Shown: positions 24,196-35,689 of the stretch, in pieces
Layout: every line of letters starts with the position of its first letter
Numbering within the stretch: the stretch's first letter is position 1
NCBI GenBank assembly: GCA_963556255.1
Contig: OY744613.1
Coordinates: 51,451,949 to 51,515,948 of the forward strand
Origin: Allolobophora icterica
Lineage: Eukaryota; Annelida; Clitellata; Crassiclitellata; Lumbricidae
DNA: 64,000 nucleotides
Direction: 5' to 3'
Notes under the pieces: generated by a model
What the model was told of the DNA's origin: nothing
The model's database searches: none
The model's input: only the letters and a program-made list of their open reading frames with translations
Made by a program: the position numbers and the translations under genes

Positions 24196-24561
24196 GCTAG
24201 AATGAACATAGGAGACTGCTAGGAGCCTAGGAAAGTATTTCATCAATCAGCAGAAAGACATGTCTGACAGAAGATTTGAAAGTGGACTGGACACACATTC
24301 TTATGAAATGCCTTGCACCCAGCCGTGGCTTTTTTTGTCAGTCTGTCTGGGAGAAACTTGGCAGCAACCTCGTTTCCTTGGAGGTTCGATGATTAGTGTC
24401 GTCTAACAGTCGTGCTCTAATCAGTCCACGATTAGTTGCATCGCTGTTCCTGTAGCGCTTGGCAAAGGTGTTTTCCCCAGTTTCTTGATGACGCTTTCTC
24501 ACTGGAGCCACCTTCAATTTCTCATGAAGGACGTAAACCTGAAGTGCCGCAATATCAAGCA

Positions 24562-26974
24562 GGCATGGGCGCCCGCACGTTGGGGCAAGGGGGGCACTTG
24601 CCCCCCCCCTGGATTTTGAATCAAAATATGTAAAATTAAGAATATTATTTTTTTAATTTTAAATAAATAAATATAGTTATTCTGACATTTTGTTTGCTTG
24701 CTTGGTGACTTATACAAAGGTGCTCTTGTACATTGAAGTAAAGACATCGGATCATAAGTTAAACAACATGACATTGATTAATTGCAGCGTGTAGTGACGG
24801 CCGGTTTACCACGGCCTTCTAGATGGTTCTATTTAGAAGGCCGTGGTTTGACACTGCTGACCCGAGAAACCGGGGCATAAAGGCTGACCATATAGCGGGG
24901 AAAGCCAACTCGACATCTGGTCCTAATATCAGGGTCCATAGGTTACCGGGAGTGACTGAGAGCATAAGGGTATGCGTGTTTAAGCTGTTGGGAAGGAGAA
25001 TATTTGCACACGTGTATACATGTATATATGGTACATCAATGACATACACATTTGGGGTTGAAATCCAGTTGAATATTTGGACACTTCAACAGACTTGGCA
25101 TTAATATGCTGATAAGATAGGACAAGTGGGGAGGGAGACAGTGTGGTGGCTCCTTTCTTTGTTCTCCGTTCTTTTCAAGTGACTACACTGGGCCAATTAC
25201 AACGTGAACACAGAACCATGGCACTTAGCGTGCCTGTAGTGACGTGCTATTGGAAGGACAGTTGAATGTAGGCGATACACTATATTCATCATACCGTCGA
25301 CTTGTTACATTTACTGTAAAAGTATTCTGTAACCGCGAAAGTCATTAATCTTTGCTGGAAGTCTCAACACCCGAACACTGGAGGGTTCATAGACATAATT
25401 TGTGGGCACCATGCTTTGTGATATTACCAGTACATTTAGGTTACCGGAAACAGCAACGTTTTTAATGGTGAGTTACAATTTTGAATAATGCACATCCTCT
25501 ATTCACCACTGAAATTTAGTTTAAAAAAGCTCGAGTAAATTTTGTTTAGATTTATTCTTACGTTTCATAGCTCTTTGTTTGTTTGACGAATTTGTGTCAG
25601 AAATTCGAAGAAAGAATTAATTTTAAATAAATAAATATAGTTATTCTGACATTTTGTTTGCTTGCTTGGTGACTTATACAAAGGTGCTCTTGTACATTGA
25701 AGTAAAGACATCGGATCATAAGTTAAACAACATGACATTGATTAATTGCAGCGTGTAGTGACGGCCGGTTTACCACGGCCTTCTAGATGGTTCTATTTAG
25801 AAGGCCGTGGTTTGACACTGCTGACCCGAGAAACCGGGGCATAAAGGCTGACCATATAGCGGGGAAAGCCAACTCGACATCTGGTCCTAATATCAGGGTC
25901 CATAGGTTACCGGGAGTGACTGAGAGCATAAGGGTATGCGTGTTTAAGCTGTTGGGAAGGAGAATATTTGCACACGTGTATACATGTATATATGGTACAT
26001 CAATGACATACACATTTGGGGTTGAAATCCAGTTGAATATTTGGACACTTCAACAGACTTGGCATTAATATGCTGATAAGATAGGACAAGTGGGGAGGGA
26101 GACAGTGTGGTGGCTCCTTTCTTTGTTCTCCGTTCTTTTCAAGTGACTACACTGGGCCAATTACAACGTGAACACAGAACCATGGCACTTAGCGTGCCTG
26201 TAGTGACGTGCTATTGGAAGGACAGTTGAATGTAGGCGATACACTATATTCATCATACCGTCGACTTGTTACATTTACTGTAAAAGTATTCTGTAACCGC
26301 GAAAGTCATTAATCTTTGCTGGAAGTCTCAACACCCGAACACTGGAGGGTTCATAGACATAATTTGTGGGCACCATGCTTTGTGATATTACCAGTACATT
26401 TAGGTTACCGGAAACAGCAACGTTTTTAATGGTGAGTTACAATTTTGAATAATGCACATCCTCTATTCACCACTGAAATTTAGTTTAAAAAAGCTCGAGT
26501 AAATTTTGTTTAGATTTATTCTTACGTTTCATAGCTCTTTGTTTGTTTGACGAATTTGTGTCAGAAATTCGAAGAAAGAATTCAAATTTCCAGACAATTA
26601 TTGATTAAATTAATATCGGTAGAATGTCCAGAACTTAGGCTAATTGCAATGGCCGAGATCAAAATACAGCCTAATTGGAAATGGATAAATCTACTGTCTG
26701 CGCCAATCCGTTCTCTCAGCACTCATGAATAAGCTGGTTCCTTTCTTTTAGCTTTACAATTTAAGATCTCTATGTATAGCTATAGAAATTTGGAGTTTAC
26801 CATTAAGACTTCTTACAAAGTATGCCCATTAACGTTCGTCCATAGTTCCATATGGGCCCTCGTGGGTCCCACATGGAAATATGGGCATGCCAACAAGATT
26901 TGTGCTCCCTTCAAACAAATTTTTTACTCCATGGTTGTGCCCCCCCTGCAAAAATTCCTGCGGGCGCCCATGGC
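24562..26974. mobile_element. TIR element containing a perfect tandem duplication
   Basis: ATGGGCGCCCGCA near the left end (24565-24577) is matched by TGCGGGCGCCCAT near 26959-26971, each followed inward by runs of G or C (GGGGGGCACTTGCCCCCC and GTGCCCCCCCTGC). I recall similar ends from repetitive DNA elements in animals. No transposase is encoded and no target duplication was found, so the superfamily is unassigned. Confidence 0.65.
24653..26580. repeat. Perfect 964-bp tandem duplication
   Basis: Copy 1 (24653-25616) and copy 2 (25617-26580) look identical throughout. Each contains the hairpin ACCACGGCCTTCTA / TAGAAGGCCGTGGT with a 13-base loop. The 93-codon frames in each copy (24823 and 25787) read through the hairpin and match nothing I know. 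Either a very young duplication or an assembly duplication. Confidence 0.9.
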
Positions 26975-27459
26975 CTATACGTAGAGTGAAGTAAAAGAGT
27001 GAACAATTAAATAGGTGTAATTAAGCCTATTAGAGGTGAGATTGATAGGACTATGTCGACAGAAGATGAATTGTTGAAACAGACACTTTCCACTGTTTAA
27101 TAATTATAAACATTTAATGGCATTTTGACAGATGAAATGCTAGAAGGGGTATAATTTTTCCTTCACTCATCTTTAAAATAAACCTCGAATCACAAAGGAA
27201 CAGAACCTCTGTAATTTCTGCCTCATCTAAAATTAAAAAGATGAAGAAAATGCGGAAACGTTTCTTAGAGGAGAGAAATTCAGTTTCACCAAACGTTACA
27301 TTGTACCCAAGCATAAAACATTATGTTTTCAAATTGTTTTGATAGCGTATAAGAGAAAATATGTGCAAAAATAGAGTTAGCAACAAAATCCTCTACAATG
27401 AAAACAATTCTGAATGTGCGACGCAATCCATTACAAAGAGCCCCTCATTCTCCACCGTT
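26975..27459. other. Non-coding; diverged repeat shared with 62.4 kb
   Basis: The block AAAGGAACAGAACCTCTG...GTTTCACCAAACG at 27200-27300 resembles 62415-62490. The missing last FReD exon of the minus-strand gene might lie here or further left, but I could not find its usual WKGYxYSLK motif. Confidence 0.45.
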
Positions 27460-27559
27460 TGTTCAAGCGCGTTTGATCATCATTCGAGCTGCTCGAAGTA
27501 TGCCACTCGTTTGCCAGTCATCCGAGAAAGACCATTTAAAGCTCCACGCACCGTATGGG

Positions 27560-27834
27560 CAGGTTAGACAGGAATGAAAGCAGAAGTTGAACCACCATCC
27601 TGATAAGAAAAGTTGGGCGCAGTTGGCATCAGTTCTTCTGTCGTTGTCGGCATCCCTGGTTGTGAAGCTCATTCCTCCATGGTACAAGTTGGAGTGCACG
27701 GAAGTGTTCGTCAGTGAATCTCCGGCATTTCCGCTGTATCCTGAGACCCGAAGTACGTATTTGTTGTTTTCAGAGTCAAGAGAGAAGGTGGCGTAATCGG
27801 CGTAGTACCATCTACCGCTCGTTTGGAGTTGTAT
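27560..27834 (-). CDS. Fibrinogen-domain (FReD) exon 2
   Basis: Reverse strand from 27834: IQLQTSGRWYYADYATFSL, then a SENNKYVLRVSGYSGNAGDSL segment, YHGGMSFTTRD, DADNDRRTDANCAQLF and SGWWFNFC. These are FReD landmarks: the GYSGxAGDSL turn, the D-x-D-N-D calcium site with NCA, and the GGWW box. The acceptor is TTTTGTCTTGGAG directly before ATACAA in phase 0, which fits the phase-0 donor at 50784. The sequence after WWFNFC (FHSCLTCPYG) does not match the usual CHSxNLNG, so the donor near 27550-27570 is uncertain. The last FReD exon (usual YSLKxTEMKxRP end) was not found. A secreted lectin-like or immune-recognition role follows from the family, not from this sequence. Confidence 0.85.
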
Positions 27835-28037
27835 CTCCAAGACAAAAGTGCGAAAACCTTAATTTCAATATTCTATGGCATAATCAGCAAAAATATGTTC
27901 CATTTGAGTACATCTACAACTATAAAGGGTAATGTGTGAGCTACTTCCTACCGGATTACCGCTTTCTTTACCTCCCTAACCACCCATCCGTCACCTCAGT
28001 CGCATAGTTTGAGCTTGTGATTAATCTTCGGGTTATA

Positions 28038-28322
28038 CTGGAAACGGCGGTCCCAAATTATCAAATTAAATAAATCGGTATGTAGTAATGGGTTCACATA
28101 GGAATTTAATATAAAGACAAGAAATGTATGCGTGTATATATGTATGTATGTATGTATGTATGCACATACATATATACACACACATACATGCATACACACA
28201 TACACACACGTACATACATGTACATACATACAAAGATACATGCATACACACATACATACAACGATACATGTACGTACGTACGTACATACATACATACATA
28301 CATACATACATACATACATACA

Positions 28323-28356
<34 letters not shown>

Positions 28357-28362
28357 CACATG

Positions 28363-28396
<34 letters not shown>

Positions 28397-28571
28397 CATA
28401 CATACATACATAGTACATATATACACATGTACATACATACATACATACATACATACATACATACATACATACATACATACATACATACATACATACATAC
28501 ATACATACATACATACATACGTACATATGTGAATACATTCCGATTTTATAATTTGGGACCGCCGTTTCCAG
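28038..28571. mobile_element. Mariner-type MITE with TA duplication and CATA core
   Basis: CTGGAAACGGCGGTCCCAAA at the left and its reverse complement at the right, flanked by TA on both sides (28036-28037 and 28572-28573). The interior is almost entirely a CATA/TACA microsatellite. Solo ends of the same family occur at 6668 and near 56924. Confidence 0.85.
28128..28520. repeat. CATA/TACA microsatellite inside the MITE
   Basis: Nearly 400 bp of four-base repeats. Frames of 90-190 codons in several registers (HTYI, CMYV) are artefacts of the repeat. Confidence 0.97.
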
Positions 28572-28574
28572 TAT

Positions 28575-29090
28575 TACCAATCTTCGTTATCTCGAATGCC
28601 TCAATATACGCTCTGTTAGCAAGAAGGTCGGTGACATGAGAGTGCTCACGCAGGAGGAGAAACTTAACTTGCCCTGACTGAAACCTAAAACGAGGACTCT
28701 GACTAAACGATCGCCAAACGTCTCCAGTGGCTGCATTTACATCTGCTAGAAACAGCCGGACCGATAGGCGTCAAAAGGCTCCAAAGTAAGGTTAATGGAT
28801 CTAACCTTACCATGGCGCCTTTTAGCGTTAATGGATTTAACCATGGCAACATTTATATCGTCACCACTCATTGTGTCATCTTATTTAAAAACAACTTCAA
28901 GCAGAAGTCAAAATCTTAATTCAGCGACTGTGTAGCTAGACTAGAATCAAGGATTAACCATTCAGTTAGCTTGATTCTTACATGATATGACGCACACAAT
29001 TTGTACTGCACACGGCCGATGTAAAGAGGAACAAACAAGCACATCGGCCTCCTTCACCACTTCTTCTGTTAATCATCACACACCGCTGAA
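28575..29090. other. Intronic non-coding, no gene seen
   Basis: Lies in the large intron of the minus-strand FReD gene. Nothing recognised. Confidence 0.4.
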
Positions 29091-29093
29091 CTG

Positions 29094-29275
29094 AAGCAGA
29101 GATGGCTGTTGTTTGTCGAAGTCATTTCAGAATGGATAGCGTCTAACCGTCTCAAACTCAATCCATCTAAGTCTAAGTTCTTATGCTGGAGCACCCTCTG
29201 GCGTCGCAATACCTGCGACCATAGAATGCTGACACCATCCGCATTATTCGAGTTCACTTTAAGAGCTGCATGACC
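29094..29275 (+). mobile_element. CR1/L2-like LINE fragment
   Basis: Reads WIASNRLKLNPSKSKFL in one frame, the conserved W-xx-N-L-L-N-xx-KTE segment that follows the catalytic box of CR1/L2 enzymes. It is followed by repeats of GCCGTGTTTTC (29285-29360), also seen near 48320-48390. Confidence 0.8.
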
Positions 29276-30140
29276 ACGGAAGCCGTGTTTTTCGGCATTT
29301 GCCGTGTTTTCCGTGATTTTTGACATTTGCCGTGTTTTCGTAAAAAATGCCGTGTTTGTTGCAATTTTCTGTCAGTTCCTGGCAATTCTGTTGATGCAGA
29401 ACGGAGCGTTAGTCAATACACACTGGTGAATGCACCTCAGCGTCAAAATTTGACAGATGACAATTTAGAGCTTCATGTTATGATGGTATTCAATACTCGC
29501 AGCTAAACTGTTACAGCAAGGAACCAATGACTGACAAATGGTTGACAATTGTCAATTTGTCAATGAACAATGAATATGAAAGATAAACATATAATGTGTT
29601 ACACTGTAAGAAGTTGCAGTTTTTGTAATGTATTTGACAGTATTATTTGAATGTTAGTAACCGTAAAATGATGATTCGCATTCAATTACGGTTTCCTACT
29701 GTAATCCACCAAAAATCTTTCATGGTTCTTGTACTCACGGTACTTGACCGTAAAATTAGGCTATATAAGGCAAAAATCTCCGGTTGAAATTGCAAAACTA
29801 TGGCAGAACTATAGCTTAGCGGTGTCGTCTTGCACCATGTCAGCTACGCAGACACCGTAATCGTAATGTCCAAACGTCTAAAGCGCCGCTCGAAAGCCAA
29901 GCGCAGGGCAACAACTTATTCTCGAGCGCCTCGTCAAATCCGAGGGGTTTCCAAAGATTAATCAACAGGAGGTCCGAGTCCATCTTCCAAGATATGCAGC
30001 GACACAGATAATAAGACAGGTATGGGATCACTGTCAGGCAGAAAGATAAATATTTAGATATGTAAAATATAAAAGGTAGATGCTGCTTTGACACAAGTAA
30101 AGAGCTGATTATTAGACTGTTAATAACCGTTCCGTTGGGT
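29276..30140. other. Intronic repeats, no gene seen
   Basis: GCCGTGTTTTC repeats (29285-29360), a CACTGTAAGAAGTTGCAG start with TTACGGT/ACCGTAAAA words (29595-29760) like those at 48.2 kb, and a dispersed block AAAGCGCCGCTCGAAAGCCAA near 29880. Confidence 0.5.
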
Positions 30141-30222
30141 TGTCATGTTTAGCTCAAGTGGTTAGCGCGTTTCGAAGGTCTACTTTCGTGGAAAAAACCC
30201 AGTTCGATTCCCGACGATGGAT
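30141..30222 (+). repeat. tRNA-like sequence
   Basis: TTTAGCTCAAGTGGTTAGCGC fits an A-box and CCAGTTCGATTCCC a B-box, 44 bases apart. The anticodon arm is not foldable, so it is a tRNA-derived repeat rather than a working tRNA. Confidence 0.5.
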
Positions 30223-30391
30223 ATTTTTAAAAATATTTTTAACAATGCTGAAATCGTTGATATTAACAGGTTATTATTATACTTTGTCCTTAAACATACT
30301 TCTTCAGCGTTAATATTAACTGTTAATATTAATTTAAAAAATAATATTGCAGAATGTAATTAAATTATTTGCAAACTTAAAATCCAAAGTG

Positions 30392-30460
30392 GCTTGAGGT
30401 GGATTCGAACCTAGGACCCTCGGATTACAAGGCAAAGGCCTGCACCACTACACCACCGCT
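30392..30460 (-). tRNA. tRNA-like gene, unit 1 (Thr-UGU-like, degenerate)
   Basis: Reverse strand begins GCGGTGGTGTAGTGGTGC (A-box) and has a perfect B-box GGTTCGAATCC. The anticodon loop CTTGTAA would give UGU. The acceptor arms and one anticodon-stem pair do not match. A TTTT lies just downstream, as for Pol III termination. Working tRNA function is doubtful; transcription is plausible. Confidence 0.5.
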
Positions 30461-30824
30461 ACATCTTATATTTACATATCGACCATCTAGTTATAAAACG
30501 ATTCTAAAAAATAATTAAACATTTAGTCTATTATTCAATTTTGGCTACAAGTTAAAATAAACTTAGGAAATTATTATTACAAGCTCAGTAGCCAGACATT
30601 TATACGGTTGCTGGTCATGTAACATTTGACCACAAATTCTCTACAAATGCAAACGCCTAAATCGACACGCAATCAGATAGAAAAACATTAAGCCTACACA
30701 CAATAAAAACAGTAATGAACACAAACATCTTAGTATCAGGATAAGATATAACTGTTAATAATAATTTTTAAAAATAATATTGCAGAATGTAATTAAATAT
30801 TTTGCAAACTTAAAATCCAAAGTA

Positions 30825-30893
30825 GCTTGAGGTGGATTCGAACCTGCGGCCCTCGGATTACAAGGCAAAGGCTTGCACCACTACACCACCGCT
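30825..30893 (-). tRNA. tRNA-like gene, unit 2 (degenerate)
   Basis: Same structure as unit 1, with CCGCAGGTTCGAATCC before the B-box; same anticodon-loop reading and poor acceptor pairing. Confidence 0.45.
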
Positions 30894-31272
30894 AGGCCTA
30901 CATCTTATATTTACATATCGACCATCTAGTTATAAAATGATTCTAAAGAATAATTAAACATTTTGTCTATTATTCAATCTTGGCTACAAGTTAAAATAAA
31001 CTTAGGAAATTATTATTACAAGCTCAACTTTCTCAGTAGCCAGACAATTATACGGTTGCTGGTCATGTAACATTTGACCACAAATTCTCTACAAATGCAA
31101 ACGCCTAAATCGACACGCAATCAGATAGAAAAACATTAAGCCTACACACAATACAAACAGTAATGAACACAAACATCTTAGTATCAGGATAAGATATAAC
31201 TGTTAATAATAATTTTTAAAAATAATATTGCAGAATGTAATTAAATATTTTGCAAACTTAAAATCCAAAGTG

Positions 31273-31341
31273 GCTTGAGGTGGATTCGAACCTGCTACCC
31301 TCCGATTACAAGGCAACGGCCTTCACCACTACACCACCGCT
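31273..31341 (-). tRNA. tRNA-like gene, unit 3 (degenerate)
   Basis: Same structure, with changes in the anticodon stem (GGCCGTTGC and TCGGAGGG) that do not restore full pairing. Confidence 0.45.
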
Positions 31342-31714
31342 ACATCTTATATTTACATATCGACCATTTAGTTATAAAATGATTTTAAAAAATAATTAAA
31401 CATTTTGTCTATTATTCAATTTTGGCTACAAGTTAAAATAAACTTAGGAAATTATTATTACAAGCTCAACTTTCTCAGTAGCCAGACATTTATACGGTTG
31501 CTGGTCATGTAACATTTGACCACAAATTCTCTACAAATGCAAACGCCTAAATCGACACGCAATCAGATAGAAAAACATTAAGCCTACACACAATACAAAC
31601 AGTAATGAACACAAACATCTTAGTATCAGGATAAGATATAACTGTTAATAATAATTTGTAAAAATAATATTGCAGAATGTAATTAAATATTTTGCAAACT
31701 TAAAATCCAAAGTA

Positions 31715-31783
31715 GCTTGAGGTGGATTCGAACCTAGGACCCTCGGATTACAAGGCAAAGGCCTGCACCACTACACCACCGCT
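31715..31783 (-). tRNA. tRNA-like gene, unit 4 (degenerate)
   Basis: Core nearly identical to unit 1 in the tRNA-like part; flanks resemble units 2 and 3. Confidence 0.45.
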
Positions 31784-32140
31784 ACATCTTATATTTACAT
31801 ATCGACCATCTAGTTATAAAATGATTCTAAAAATTATTAAACATTTTGTCTATTATTCAATTTTGGCTACAAGTTAAAATAAACTTAGGAAATTATTATT
31901 ACAAGCTCAACTTTCTCAGTAGCCAGACATTTATACGGTTGCTGGTCATGTAACATTTGACCACAAATTCTCTACAAATGCAGAACGCCTAAATCGACAC
32001 GCAATCAGATAGAAAAACATTAAGCCTACACACAATACAAACAGTAATGAACACAAACATCTTAGTATCAGGATAAGATATGGAGCACGTTGAGACAAGT
32101 TATGGATTATATAAGTTCTTTATCATGCTGTGCATCTGAG

Positions 32141-32212
32141 TCCTCAGTGGTGTATTGGATTAACTGTGCGGTGTGTGAGCCGTGAGCTTCAGAGGTTCAA
32201 ATCCGGAGCAAG
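32141..32212 (+). repeat. tRNA-like sequence after the array
   Basis: TGGTGTATTGGATTAACTG (A-box-like) and AGAGGTTCAAATCCGG (B-box) lie 50 bp past the end of the array on the opposite strand. Folding is poor; probably a SINE head. Confidence 0.45.
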
Positions 32213-32863
32213 GAAATATATTATTTTGTGTAACAAAACGGTAAGCATTAAATGGCTTTTTAGCATTTTAACATTTTTAACATAACAAATTAATATGTTA
32301 CTTTATTTCTGGGGGCGGGGGGGTATTTACGATATTAATTTACATTAACATGTAAATGTGAATGTTAGGCCTATAGGCCTACGCTTTGATAGTGACGGCG
32401 GTGTAGGCCGTTATATATAAGAGGTCGTTGTGTAGGCCCTACTGCATTGTTCGATGCAGTTTACTAGCCTAATTAAACATGTTCGCCAGTAAGTATTCGT
32501 TTATTACAAATAGTAGTTTGACGTACCGCAAACCATTAAGGCCTTCAATCAAAAACGTGTATATATTTAAGTTATCATGCTGTGCATATATGTTAAAACT
32601 TCTGTAACCGCTGAAATTTACTATCTATCCCAGACTATCCATCCTGCACTAATTATCTGTGTGCATTCTCTGACAACTCTTAAGATGATGAGTGAGGTTC
32701 CGTCCAACGTTGCTGTTTTGACGCGTAGGCCTATACTTGCTATTCCCATGTATTTCAAATCCGACTTAACAAGTTAAAACTGAACCATACCAACACATTC
32801 TACATGTAATACATTTGGATTAGTCGATTGACGAAGCTTTGTCCATATAGATTTTCGCACTGA
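32213..32863. other. Intronic, no gene seen
   Basis: No recognisable coding or repeat structure beyond AGGCCTA words. Confidence 0.4.
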
Positions 32864-33141
32864 ATAAATCCACTCAAATACCTAAATAACCTATCTAAAT
32901 GCCCGGTTTGTTTATGATGAAGCAGCTTCATCCGCACTGGCCACGAATTACAAGTACACGTCTTTGGAGTTCAACCAAACAGCGTTCCATGGAGTGAAAT
33001 CCAGTCAATCCATTCAAACAGAAGTAACAACAAAGTTATCTTTGAGTGTACTTGTAATTCGTGGCCAGTGCGGATGAAGCTGCTTCATCATAAACAAACC
33101 GGGCATTTAGATAGGTTATTTAGGTATTTGAGTGGATTTAT
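32864..33141. mobile_element. Foldback element with 96-bp inverted arms
   Basis: Arms 32864-32959 and 33046-33141 appear perfectly complementary, with an 86-bp spacer. The arms hold a smaller palindrome TGAAGCAGCTTCA. No protein is encoded. It could be a foldback MITE or a hairpin RNA source. Confidence 0.85.
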
Positions 33142-33785
33142 GACAATCCACTTAGTTAAGAAGTCGAAGGCGACGGTTATATTCCTGAATTAATCTTTTT
33201 GCTCGCTTCCTTACTTATTTACCTCATCACTGGCTTGAAGTTGTGACCCACTGGCTTGAAGTTGTGACCCACATCTTAGTCAGCCAAGATGGATGGCGGC
33301 GGATTAGATCTGTTCATTTTCTTTTAAAACTGATGCATCGCAAATGATGAAGAAATAATTGAAATCAGAGAAAAATAAAAATGCGCAGTATGCGAAAATA
33401 ATTTCTGCCTTCGTCAACGGCTTTTGTTGTCATAAAAATGTCGTTAAACTCTGCATCCATGCGCAGAAGATGTGACATGTGCTTGCGTTGTTACGAGGCA
33501 TTTTCAGCAACACATTGGATCGTCAGAAACTTATCCACGGTTTTTACAGAGACTCAAATTCCGTAAAACTATGTCTGCCATCACGCTTGAGTCAGGTATG
33601 TGAAACTAAGATAATAAATGCGTAAATTCCAATCTTTGCACAGGCTTCAGCAAAGGATTTGTTTCACATTGGAACGTGTTTACAAAACATTGCATGTTAG
33701 CCGAATTACCCAAAATCAGTGCTTATTTCCCTGGCTGGCCATTATTCTGGTAGGTAACCAGATTGTTTTTCTTTGTTCCTAACTG
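33142..33785. other. Intronic, no gene seen
   Basis: A 22-bp direct duplication (CTGGCTTGAAGTTGTGACCC) at 33230-33270 is the only structure noticed. Confidence 0.4.
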
Positions 33786-33789
33786 GGAC

Positions 33790-33950
33790 TAGAACTTTTC
33801 TTGTGTGGCATGGTAGCCTGTAACGCGGGGAGGACGGGTTCGAGCCTACACTGGGGCAGTCATATGGTCGTGTGCACACACAGAAGTGCACTTCTGAACT
33901 TAAGAAGAAGGGCGATATATCAAATGTATCTGTATTGTATTGTATTGGTC
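33790..33950 (+). repeat. tRNA-derived SINE
   Basis: GGCATGGTAGCCTGTAACGCG leads to ACGGGTTCGAGCC (B-box), a CTTCTGAACTTAAG segment, and a GTATTGTATTG tail. Shares the GCACTTCTGAACTT block with 35690-35915. Confidence 0.75.
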
Positions 33951-34499
33951 TGTTGGACCTAAATTTGGAAACTCTGTCCCTGCTCAATCACTTCTTTCAT
34001 TTCATTATCAATTTCAAAGTAGTTACCTAAAGTTTTCAAATGTATTGCTTATGCAAAATTAGATTGTCTAATTGGCTGCCTCTCTTCTTAATCTTTTAGA
34101 GGTTGCTAATTGTTGTTGTTATTATTATTGCAAGAGAGAATTGTTGGGCAAGGTAATGATAACTGGTCAACAGAATCACTCAAACCCCCTACACATTTCT
34201 TTCCAAACAGGAAACGATGTTCAACAAAAAGCAATCGACGATTGCTTTCACTGGATCAGCGATTCAAGGAGCAATGCTGAAACTTTGTCCCTGCTGCCTG
34301 CACCTGACACCTTAGACCAGTATTTGAAGGTAAGCATGGTGTTTTGCATTAAGCAAACAATACTGAGCTACTATGATGCTTTAGAGTGGTGAATGTTTTC
34401 TCACTGTTTATGCTGCACCAATGCAATGGAAGACACCACACAAATTTATAATTAATTTTCTCACATTGACGACTGCACTCTTTCCTTTCTCATTCTAGT

Positions 34500-35570
34500 G
34501 TTGACCTTGCTGGCACTGTTGTTTCGATATCGAAGACTGTCAAAACTCTGGGGTCACTTTGGACAGTGATCTCACATTCCAATCCCACTTAATAAATCTT
34601 TGCAAATATTGTTTCTGCCATATCAGGGCAATTCATCACATAAGGTCTAATCATACCAACAACATGTCACAGACCATAGCATGTTCTCTTTTCTGCACTT
34701 GCCTCGATTATGCCAACTCTGTGTTTGCAGTCATGTCAGACCTTCAAGTCAACACGCTTCAACGCATCCAAAATTCTCTGGCTCGTGTGGTGCTGCATGT
34801 ATCTTCTCGTTCAAACTCATTAACTGCTCCAGCAGCAGGCCCTTAGCCAGAGATAAAGAGTGGCCCATCCAAAAGTATTCGAAGTGAGCGTATGAAGTCG
34901 CGACCGTACGAGTCCGATTGCAATGCTCCTATGCTGTTTACAGAGCCTAATATCACCTGGTGCTCCATACAGAACTGTCATCTATCACCTGGTGCTCCAT
35001 ACAGAACTGTCATCTGAATGCTCGCAGTGGCTCTATAGAAGAAGCTGGATGGTGCTGGAGGAGAATCATGCACAATTTATGCTCGTCTAAAATAATCGTC
35101 ACCCGTCCAAAGGACTGGTGGACTGGTGACTGGCTAGGGGCCTGTCCATCAGCTGCATTGGCTTGTTGTAGAATTCAGAATCAGATTTAAACTGGCCTGT
35201 TTGAACTATGACCTATAAAACCTTCACAATGTGCACTCCTTCCTACTTTCAACCACTACTTTCTCCTTACATTTTGCCATGCAGTCTGCGGTCTTCGGTT
35301 ATGGGTCTTTTGGTTGAGCCTAGGTGTAGCACTGCCATGGGTTCTCGTGCAGTTCCTGTTGCTGCCCCTAAGGCATGGAACTGACTACAAATGTTTATCT
35401 ATTGTTCGACCTCTTCTTCCTCTGTCAAGAAATGCCTCAAAACTCACTACTTCTCACTGGCTTTCACACGTGAATATCTAATTGCTCTTCCTCTGGTGAT
35501 TGACTAACCATGCCTCAGATTCGCATTCCTGTGTGACTTTGTGCACATTAAAAATTTCGTAATAATAAAT
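34500..35570 (+). mobile_element. CR1/L2-like LINE, 3' half, decayed
   Basis: Begins with TLDSDLTFQSHLINLCKYC, then HIRAIHHIRS, LDYANSVFAVM and LQRIQNSLARVVL, the canonical C-terminal reverse-transcriptase segment (DYCN-LL-G, LQ-VQNAAAR). Broken frames continue to an AVPVAAPKAWN (WNSLP-like) motif near 35355 and KKCLKTHYFSLAF near 35435. Ends in AATAAATAAATA. Confidence 0.85.
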
Positions 35571-35689
35571 AAATAAATAACTATATGCTAAACATGCAAT
35601 TGATATTTGTAACTTCTGTTGCACTGGTATCTAATGCACAAGTCATCTGATGGGGTATGAAAATCAAGCCATAATCAGGAAGATATGGG

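Larger units (their letters stand above)
30330..32090 (-). repeat. Tandem array of four units of about 440 bp, each with a tRNA-like gene
   Basis: The tRNA-like core starts at 30392, 30825, 31273 and 31715 (spacing 433, 448, 442). Each unit also shares an AATAATATTGCAGAATG block on one side and a CAGCCAGACA...AACAGTAATGAACACAAAC block on the other. Units differ by a few percent. The core keeps A- and B-boxes while the rest is AT-rich. Confidence 0.92.

Noticed and set aside
24823..26068. Duplicated 93-codon frames as a gene pair
   Set aside because: They run through a perfect hairpin in a TIR element, and are equal only because the DNA is duplicated; no motif.
28066..28639. Several 90-190 codon frames on both strands
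   Set aside because: All are translations of CATA/TACA repeats in different registers.
30392..31783. Four functional tRNA genes
   Set aside because: Acceptor arms do not pair and anticodon stems carry mismatches in every unit; listed as tRNA-like with low confidence instead.
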